DNA of 64,000 nt, from the NCBI GenBank assembly GCA_037043455.1, contig JAWPHD010000290.1, positions 186,001 to 250,000 of the forward strand. The letters are read 5' to 3'. Shown one piece after another: positions 57,925 to 64,000 of the stretch. Every line of letters begins with the position of its first letter. Within the stretch, counting starts at the first letter, position 1. Both the position numbers and the translations under genes were made by a program. The DNA comes from Cyrtodaria siliqua (Eukaryota > Mollusca > Bivalvia > Adapedonta > Hiatellidae). The notes beneath the pieces were generated by a model. That model saw only the letters and a list, made by a program, of their open reading frames with translations, was not told the origin of the DNA and did not search any database.

Positions 57925-58178
57925 TGTTGTTAAAATTGCTTATTTCTTTTATTAGCATTGTTAATTTGTTGCAAGCATTGCTATTAACATTACTAATTTG
58001 CTATGAGCAATGCTATAAGCATTATTATATTCCCCGATATTTTCATTATATTTTCATGTCAGTATTGCTATTAACATTGCTACTTTGCTGTTAGTATTAC
58101 TATTAGCAACAGTTATAAAAAAAGCAATTATTCAACCCAATAACCAGTTGGTTGGTCAGTCCTCAATATTAACTTGGA
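57925..58178. repeat. Low-complexity AGCATTGCTATTAACATT-type spacer
   Basis: Words such as AGCATTG, CTATTAACATT and ACTAATTTGCTATGAGCAAT recur about every 20-40 bases between two minus-strand genes. They resemble the first codons of the downstream membrane-protein gene, so they may be slippage-derived copies of that start region. Confidence 0.5.
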
Positions 58179-58763
58179 CTATTTAGTCTTTGCTAAAGCT
58201 TTTCTTATTCTGGTTCTCTCCTCCAGCGTCGGAATAACATCATTTTCTCTCAAACAATTTTCATAACTATCTCTGTCCTTGGTTCAAAACATACACAACC
58301 ATTTTACTTGCTCCCTCAAATCTTTCAATACAGAATTATATCTCTGTGAAATGACCCACACTGATTGTTTGGCGTGACGACCAGAGAATGCCAACTCTGA
58401 TAACATATCTTTTTTCTTTGTTAATTCTTTTGTGGCGGAGCAATCATCAATGATGTATAATGTGGGCTTGCCAGCGTATTGTTTGAAAAATAAACGCAAC
58501 AGTTCTTGTAGCATTTCTTTGCCGTTGCTAACGGGATTGACAATTGTTATTTTTTTATCTCTCGGATGTCTTACATCTTCTATCCAGGGTCTATTTTTAT
58601 AAGCCTCGTTCCACTCTATGGTTGGACACAAAATAATTATATGTTCAAAAACTCCAACATACTCTTGTTCGAGTATATCAAGAACAAACTCTGTTTTACC
58701 GCAGCCTGTCTGACCACAGATAATGGCACTGTGTGGATATTTAGGATATTTTTGTTTAAACAA
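58179..58763 (-). pseudogene. Polinton DNA-packaging ATPase (A32/FtsK-HerA type), one in-frame TGA
   Basis: This ATPase would pump DNA into the capsid. Walker A is IICGQTGCGKTEF (about 58720-58680) and Walker B is PTLYIIDDC (about 58470). Later words (LAFSGRHAKQSVWVISQRYN) carry the Gln-containing sensor region of this ATPase class. A TGA at 58284-58286 follows WLCMF; the same frame continues 34 more codons with typical coding sequence (TKDRDSYENCLRENDVIP) to TAG 58179-58181. No ATG is in frame at the start: the frame opens after a TGA near 58798 and only TTG is available near 58763, so the start codon may be lost. Gene order MCP then ATPase on one strand is common in Polintons. Confidence 0.88.
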
Positions 58764-58789
58764 ACTAGTATTGTGGTTTCTATAGGACC

Positions 58790-60067
58790 CTATATATCAT
58801 TTTGTACTTCTTTGAATCTTCCATCTTCAAAATTGATTTTTGCATCTTGTATTATATATATATAAATATTTAAAGGTTGATCTGCTTCTGCTTTTTTATT
58901 TATTAGTATCGTTATGCCGTCACTGCCGTTTTCTATTCTTCTATCACTGCCGTGTAATAAATTGTTATCGCATGTCCTAAGGTCAAGCCACAAAGCATAT
59001 GCTTTTGTCAGATAGCTCTCAAGAGAAACATTGGTAATGCATAAGTCCTTCGCCACTATGTCTGTCTCTTTGTCTCTTTTTGATGTTAAGGCAAAATATT
59101 TGTTGATTTCGTCCCAATGTTGATATGCCCTCATGCCCTGACTATACAACTGATTTGGTACGCCTTCTATTGTCATTTGAACATGTTCAATCTTTGGGTT
59201 GCAATAGGATTGCGTGTCTGTTCTGTCTAGGTCTTCAAACAGCATTAGAATACCTTCCATGCTCCATGATGGTACATTAATGTTGATTTCCCAAAGGGTA
59301 TCAGATGTATTCTTTATGATTTTTTTATATCGCAACACACGGTCATACATAAATACTATCTTACCATTGGTTTGCTGTCTTATTTGTCTGGCTAATTCAA
59401 CATCACTAACCTTATCAAATTCCAAACAAAAATTCTTTATTACATTATATGCACCAGCATTTCTGCTTTTGATAACTTTGTTATAATCGTTAAACGCTAA
59501 TTCATATTCTAACCTATCACCAAAGCCCGCTTGATAAAATGGCATATGACTTTCTAACATTTCAAAGTCCAGTGGAATACAAAATCTATTTCCATAAGCT
59601 GCTGCTACAGCTTCATCTTCGAGGTCTGAGGATTTATCTCCCGCACCAAATCTATGTTTTAGCATGTTTGCTTTACCAACAATAACTTGGTAAGCCATGT
59701 TTACTCGTACGGTAGGGGTTTTCCATAAATCTACATAACAATGATATATATCACTGTCATGTATTGTCATGACTTCATTGCCACTTATTTTTATTGTCGT
59801 TTTCTTCACAATTGCTCTACCCAGATTCTGGTATATAGTAGCGTTGGGGTCTTTGCTGCTTTTAAGTTCTATTTCAAAGGCAAGACTAGCAGTACGTTGA
59901 ACTATCACATCATTAGTATTTAGATTGGGAAATCCCACATGCTGTTGCTGGTTTTGGTCTATTGTTGACGGATTATTAGTTATTACTATACGTGTGCGTA
60001 TGCCATTGACAACATAATACTCTCTTAGTTTTCTATGAGGGTTGAGTTTGTTTCCATGAGTTGACAT
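58790..60067 (-). CDS. Polinton major capsid protein (double jelly-roll type)
   Basis: 425 codons without any interruption, the only long intact gene of the element. Recognisable stretches include NPHRKLREYYVVNGIRT near the start, NLGRAIVKKTTIKISGNEVM (about residues 84-103), AYGNRFCIPLDFEMLESHMP, VPNQLYSQGMRAYQHWDEI and the C-terminal SDRRIENGSDGITILINKK. These fit the capsid protein family of Polinton/adintovirus-like elements in marine invertebrates, which folds as a double jelly-roll and forms the icosahedral shell. The start codon lies 47 bases from the divergent plus-strand gene at 60115, so the two probably share a promoter region. Its stop lies about 26 bases before the ATPase frame. 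Confidence 0.9.
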   Translation of the reverse strand: MSTHGNKLNPHRKLREYYVVNGIRTRIVITNNPSTIDQNQQQHVGFPNLNTNDVIVQRTASLAFEIELKSSKDPNATIYQNLGRAIVKKTTIKISGNEVMTIHDSDIYHCYVDLWKTPTVRVNMAYQVIVGKANMLKHRFGAGDKSSDLEDEAVAAAYGNRFCIPLDFEMLESHMPFYQAGFGDRLEYELAFNDYNKVIKSRNAGAYNVIKNFCLEFDKVSDVELARQIRQQTNGKIVFMYDRVLRYKKIIKNTSDTLWEININVPSWSMEGILMLFEDLDRTDTQSYCNPKIEHVQMTIEGVPNQLYSQGMRAYQHWDEINKYFALTSKRDKETDIVAKDLCITNVSLESYLTKAYALWLDLRTCDNNLLHGSDRRIENGSDGITILINKKAEADQPLNIYIYIIQDAKINFEDGRFKEVQNDI

Positions 60068-60114
60068 TGTTTTTATTTTTTGAATATATGTTGTAAAATT
60101 AAATTAAATAAACA
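60068..60114. promoter_or_regulatory. Shared divergent promoter region
   Basis: A 47-base AT-only spacer (TTTTTATTTTTTGAATATAT, then TAAATTAAATAAACA) separates the capsid gene (-) from the coiled-coil protein gene (+). A TATA-like AATATATG and TTAAATTAAAT are the only candidate elements. Inferred from layout only. Confidence 0.4.
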
Positions 60115-61402
60115 ATGGCTGAGGGTGGAGTTGAGTTTGACAATCCTACGTACGATCCAGATGATTATGATGAATATTATGATGATGACGATTTACCTAT
60201 GGTGCCTGATGAGCCTGTTCAAAGAAGTCTTCTTAATCAAAGCGACCATCTTGCTGAACTTCGTGGGGAGTTGAGAGAATCCGAACTTGAAGCACACAAG
60301 AAAAATCTTGTAAAATCTTTTTATGATGAAATAGGAATACGATATAAAATGGCACCAAACAAAATGGATTATGACCAGTTTAAAGTATCAGATGATGGTA
60401 AAACAATATACTGGTTTGTTGGTGATAAAGAAATAAGAATAACTGCCAAGCAAGGTTCTTTTACATTTCCTGCTCTTGGTTCTTTGGCAAAATAATATGA
60501 CTCTGGGGGAACAATGGCTGTAAGACAATTTTTGAATTTGCCAGAGTATACCAGTAAAACAAAATTATCACAAAAAGCTCGACTAGCGTTGGAGAGCACA
60601 AGAAACGATTTACCAGACGTGGATGCTATTCTATTACAAGATTTATCACATATTATGGATAACACAGTACAGTCACTTCATGACTGGGATGAACTTTCTG
60701 GTGTTGAAACATAAACAAATATAGACAAGCGTGAAATGGATGGAATAGTGAAAGCAATGACAACTGCCAAGGAAGAAAATATCAATAACTTGGCGAAACT
60801 CACACAACTTGATAAAGACATGACAAGAGAAAAACAAACTAAGACTGATAATGATGAATTCCAGATAAATAAAAATTAGCGACCGCATCAAAGACCTTGA
60901 AGTTGAGAGAGGTGCAAGGATAGATGCTATCAATGAGAACAGAGAAGCTTTCCGTAACCAAGTAAGGAGAATAAAAGAGACAATAAACAAAATGTTAAAC
61001 GAGGATACAACTCTTGGTGAGAGAATCAAAACCTTGTTCAGGGAGCAAGGTATTACTATTGTTAGTATCCTGACTGCATTTGGTATGATTCTTGGGGTGA
61101 TAATTAATGCTATTATTCCCACATCAAGTGCTGCGCCAACTCCAACTCCAAAACCTGATCCATCAAGTGTCAAGGACTGGATAAAAAAACAACTAAGTAC
61201 TCTTGGTAAACTTCTCGCTAAGTTAGCTGGAAACGCTGCTGCAGCACTTCCAGGAGTTATTGGTGCGATAGTGTCATGGCTTTTATCTGCAACAGGAAAA
61301 GTTATTAATTGGCTTGTTAACAATCTATGGGCACTGCTTGTGTTTGTTTCCGGATTATTATACGTGGCAGCCAAAGAGTGGTTCAGGAAATCTCGTAAAT
61401 GA
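60115..61402 (+). pseudogene. Polinton coiled-coil membrane protein, broken by two stops and a frameshift
   Basis: The readable pieces join into one family I recognise from Polinton-like elements of corals and molluscs (from memory). An acidic N-terminus (YDPDDYDEYYDDDD) is followed by a globular part (DGKTIYWFVGDKEIRITAKQ), a FLNLPEYTSKTKLS word, long charged helices, and a C-terminal block with an LFREQGITIVSILTAFGMIL membrane segment, a Pro-rich linker (TPTPKPDPS), an Ala/Gly-rich amphipathic stretch (LLAKLAGNAAAALPGVIGAI) and a final membrane helix (LLVFVSGLLYVAA). Breaks: TAA at 60493 and TAA at 60712, both with the same frame continuing, and a +1 shift in an A-run near 60876. Role unknown; a membrane-active or scaffold-like virion protein is possible. 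Confidence 0.75.
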
Positions 61403-62646
61403 GTAATGCAGCAAGACCTATTACTATAGTACCAACAATTATAGATGTTTTGTTATCTTCATGTTCAATCGCTATCTTTTTATCTCTCGTTCCACAGGAA
61501 CGGGTGGGTTTGGATGCTTCACACTTTTATGTATCGATGATTTATCAAAGTCAGGATGTTCCGGCAGAAATTTCTTTGTTGTGGTGCCTTAAAAAGGTTG
61601 AAAAATTTTTGGTGGTACTGGTTTTACATTCACATCATTATTCAATCCTAATGCTTGCGCATCTTGTATTGTTCCGATTCTCAACTCCATATCACTCGGA
61701 GACATGAACAATCCACTTCCATAGACAAAATTTACTTTACTTCTTGCATATTTAAGGGTGGTTTCATATCTTGAAATTTGCCTAGGCAAGTCAATGGGGC
61801 TGTTTATTGCGTCCTCTACATTTGCCAGAAATTGTTTCTGAGCATCAATGCCGTTCCAGTTCAAAGTATATCTGTTCTAGTTTGTGATTGTGAGCCAAGT
61901 ATTGCCCAGCAGTATGTTCTTATGCTGTCATTGATGCGTTCTACTCCTGCTCTTGTGAAATCGGATGAACTATCTAGTATAAAAGTAGACCAACTATTAT
62001 CAGCCTCAGAGCCTTGTGCTATGTAGTCAATGTTGTATGTTGTATCGCTCTCATAGAATGTAAAACTCATCGTTTTGTTGTCGCATATAGAATTTTTTAA
62101 AGGATGATAACCAATATTTGTCCAGTAATTATAAATTGTTCCTAGACCGTCATTATAGCTTTGTTTCTGTCTCCAGTCCGAATTTAAGTCAACGTTAAAC
62201 TCCTTGCATATTCTCTCGTATGCGTTTCGGTTATATGTGTTACTAAACGCATTCCAATTTGAGTCTTGCGGCATTGCTACACTCATCTCAAATAATATTC
62301 TTCTGACTTTGTAATAGACATGAAATCGAAATAACGAACCAACCAGAGCATCAGCTTTCAGATGATTGTTAAAATCAATGCCACACCCAGTTGTCGCACA
62401 CCAAATAGCAAAATTCAACTGGTTCTGCCAAAATGACATCCAATATGTGTCCCAGCGTTCGACTATAGCATCTGACTTGACGTATGGGAGTTTGTATTTT
62501 TCAAAGACAATGGGGAATGATGCTTTAAAGTCTTTACCGTTTGATGTAATCACTATATTTTGATTTATTATATCTATCACTTTTTTGCTGAAAGTACTTG
62601 AATTGTAGTGAGCATCTGAGCTATATTTGAATTCTTTAGAAATCAT
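61383..62646 (-). pseudogene. Large conserved Polinton protein of unknown function, frameshifted
   Basis: The first 261 codons (62646-61861) are open and rich in aromatic residues (WDTYWMSFWQNQLNFAIW; FRFHVYYKVRRILFEMS). A one-base shift near 61862 moves the frame to 61864-61589 (DAQKQFLANVEDAINS; MSPSDMELRIGT). After a TAA at 61589-61591 the same frame continues with HPDFDKSSIHKSVKHPNPPV. A further one-base shift near 61460 leads to KTSIIVGTIVIGLAALLIYE, a C-terminal membrane segment ending at TGA 61383-61385. I infer an original protein of about 420 residues with a tail anchor, overlapping the end of the plus-strand gene by 20 bases. It starts only 15 bases from the penton gene on the other strand. 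Confidence 0.65.
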
Positions 62647-62661
62647 TTTTATACAAGAAAA
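62647..62661. promoter_or_regulatory. 15-base divergent gene spacer
   Basis: The two start codons (62646 minus, 62662 plus) are separated by only TTTTATACAAGAAAA. Any promoter for either gene must overlap the other gene's coding region. Confidence 0.35.
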
Positions 62662-63303
62662 ATGTTTCGTACAATTTCAAACATAGACAACTACTCTATT
62701 AACTTACAACAGTATATCGATAATAGAGATGGATATAAACGTGTTGGATTAGAGAGTTTTATATATACTATCGGTTGGTATAATATTAATCATGAAGTCA
62801 TAAAAAGGAAAAACCCAGACCATACGTATCATATACCAGATGGGCACTATAACTTTCAACAGTTGGCAGATATATTTGAAGGACTGAATATTACCCTAAC
62901 CGTTGATGCACAGAATGGTATAGCATCTTTAGAGACACCAACAGAGACACGATTATCAAACAGTCTTTCAGAAATGCTGGGATTCAAGGACAGGAAATCG
63001 TTAAAAGGTACTCATATTGGAAAACAATGAATTGATTTAACTCCTTATAAACAGCTATATGTTCATCTGGAACAAGTTAATACGAGGGGTAATTATTTCA
63101 ATGGCGCGCCAAGCACTATTATAGGGGTTATACCTGTGGTAAATAAGCAGTTTGGAGATATTGTATATACACGTTTTTATTCTAAATATCGCTGTCTTTC
63201 GGGTGGTGCAATGACTGAATTAAAAATAGAAGTCAGAGAAGAGCATGGCAAGAAGATAAATAATCACGGCTTACCTATGAGTTATGTTTTAGAATTTATT
63301 TAA
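62662..63303 (+). pseudogene. Polinton penton-like minor capsid protein, one in-frame TGA
   Basis: A single frame of 214 codons, interrupted once at TGA 63028-63030. The N-terminal part (NLQQYIDNRDGYKRVGLESF; YHIPDGHYNFQQLADIF; LSEMLGFKD) and the C-terminal part (IDLTPYKQLYVHLEQVNT; GAPSTIIGVIPVVNKQFGDI; MTELKIEVREEHG) match the single jelly-roll minor capsid (penton) proteins that accompany double jelly-roll capsids in Polintons. It would close the five-fold vertices of the shell. The reading frame is otherwise undamaged. Confidence 0.85.
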
Positions 63304-63309
63304 AATTAT

Positions 63310-63818
63310 TTGTATTTTAAAAAAACAATAAGTATTTTTGGAGCAACAAAACCTGAAAAAACAGAAGACTTAGAGACTTTAACCAATCATGTTTTAGATT
63401 TACATAGGCGAGTTGTGCCTATTGTTAACCAATTCAAACAAATGAGAGATAAAGTTGATAATCTTAAATATGGGATTATTACAATATTTGCGGAGGCTAA
63501 GGGTCCACTTGTATTAAATAAAGTACTCTCATTTGGTAATGGCGGAGCAGAAACAAATGTGCGGTATGTAATGACACGCCGTGGGCGTATTATGGGAATA
63601 GGTTTAGACGCCGTGGGCGTATTATGGGAATAGGTTTAGCAAGTGAACGATTAGTTGGTGACGTGTCTGTAGTAGTCTCTGTTAATGATGTTGAAAAGCC
63701 AAATTATGGTATAACGCTTCACATCATCCCGCGCAACCACGATAACTTTGATAGACCTTTGGATATTAGTGCTGGTTCTGTCATTTTGAATGCAAGACTG
63801 CCAACGCTACCGCTATAA
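63310..63818 (+). pseudogene. Polinton structural-type protein frameshifted by a 32-bp duplication
   Basis: The first frame (KKTISIFGATKPEKTEDLET, heptad-like LHRRVVPIVNQFKQMRDKVD, then GPLVLNKVLSFGNGG) runs to about 63633. A second frame (GDVSVVVSVNDVEKPNYGIT; ISAGSVILNARLP) covers 63624-63818. The break is explained by a direct tandem duplication of 32 bases, 63577-63608 and 63609-63640, which shifts the frame. A coiled-coil-like N-terminus followed by a beta-rich C-terminal domain resembles a short trimeric fibre or spike layout, but this is only a structural guess. The start codon is not certain, since the first ATG lies after the first residues. Confidence 0.65.
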
Positions 63819-63877
63819 ATACGGTGGAGTCGTTATTAATTGAATTAATTGAATTTTTTATTATTAAATAAAAAAAA

Positions 63878-64000
63878 ATGAAGCAACCAACAGCACCAAG
63901 TTTATAACCTGAGTTGCCAGTAGAAGACGGACAGAATTTTAAATTACAAAAGATTTCAGAGATTGAACAGAATTACAGAGCGAGACACACGCAAGTATCT
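63878..64000 (+). pseudogene. Start of a further Polinton gene, cut by window edge
   Basis: ATG 63878 opens a frame with MKQPTAPSL, an in-frame TAA at 63905-63907, then PELPVEDGQNFKLQKISEIE to the window end. The sequence after the stop looks like real coding sequence, with charged helix-forming residues. The A-rich leader before the ATG resembles that of the other genes. Function unknown. Confidence 0.5.

Larger units (their letters stand above)
47004..64000. mobile_element. Decayed Polinton/Maverick (adintovirus-like) element, right end beyond window
   Basis: Polintons are large self-synthesising DNA transposons, also seen as integrated virus genomes. This one has the defining set: protein-primed family B DNA polymerase, retroviral-type integrase, A32/FtsK-like packaging ATPase, double jelly-roll major capsid protein and single jelly-roll penton protein. 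Around these lie small genes typical of such elements in marine invertebrates. Genes are packed on both strands with spacers of 0-50 bases. Decay is advanced: in-frame stops or frameshifts affect most genes, and the polymerase carries two transposon insertions. No adenain-like protease is visible here; it may lie to the right or be lost. Confidence 0.9.

Noticed and set aside
54968..63907. Reassigned stop codons or programmed readthrough to explain in-frame stops
   Set aside because: All three stop codons occur, frameshifts and transposon insertions are also present, and normal stops end other frames, so decay is simpler.

Overview
The window looks like one stretch of an AT-rich animal nuclear genome, most likely a bivalve or other mollusc. 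The reasons are large introns, dispersed LINE and SINE fragments, mariner and MITE debris, minisatellites, a Ty3/gypsy fragment and a Polinton-type element. A mollusc is favoured because the LINE 3' ends and the tRNA-derived SINE resemble families I associate with bivalves; this is recall, not a database match.

Left part (about 1-46,900): mostly non-coding, repeat-laden DNA. Through it on the minus strand run small exons with clean AG/GT splice borders. Four certain or probable exons carry LDL-receptor class A (LDLa) modules (34989-35132, 31987-32100, 29318-29443, and a diverged one at 26656-26850). A terminal exon lies at 12983-13200 and a possible extra exon at 39953-40095. The LDLa exons are all symmetric phase 1-1 and splice in one order, so I read them as one gene of at least 22 kb encoding a Cys-rich extracellular protein. 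Its introns hold at least eight fragments of one LINE family in both orientations, a 600-700 bp repeat present in opposite orientations at 16.6-17.3 and 25.9-26.5 kb, a MITE with long inverted repeats (15808-16353), an internally deleted mariner (18849-19868), several near-perfect palindromes, a 28-bp minisatellite, tandem arrays and a broken gypsy RT-RNase H (41718-43025).

Right part (about 47,000-64,000 and beyond the edge): a decayed Polinton/Maverick (adintovirus-like) element. In order it holds a protein-primed family B DNA polymerase (+), a retroviral-type integrase (-), a small plus-strand gene, a minus-strand block of small membrane or basic proteins, an A32/FtsK-like packaging ATPase (-), an uninterrupted major capsid protein gene (-), a plus-strand coiled-coil/membrane protein, a minus-strand protein of about 420 residues, a penton-like minor capsid gene (+) and two further plus-strand genes, the last cut by the window edge. 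The layout is virus-like: divergent starts 15-47 bp apart, tail-to-tail overlaps of 9-20 bp and abutting cistrons. I saw no adenain-type protease in the window.

The polymerase gene is a nested insertion site. It is split by a 3.6-kb TA-flanked element with inverted repeats of about 0.5 kb, which itself carries a tRNA-derived SINE. It is split again by a 347-bp TTAA-flanked MITE. Its C-terminal region also holds an in-frame, three-fold amplification of a 37-48 codon module. Most other genes of the element carry in-frame stops or single-base frameshifts, while the capsid gene stays open for 425 codons.
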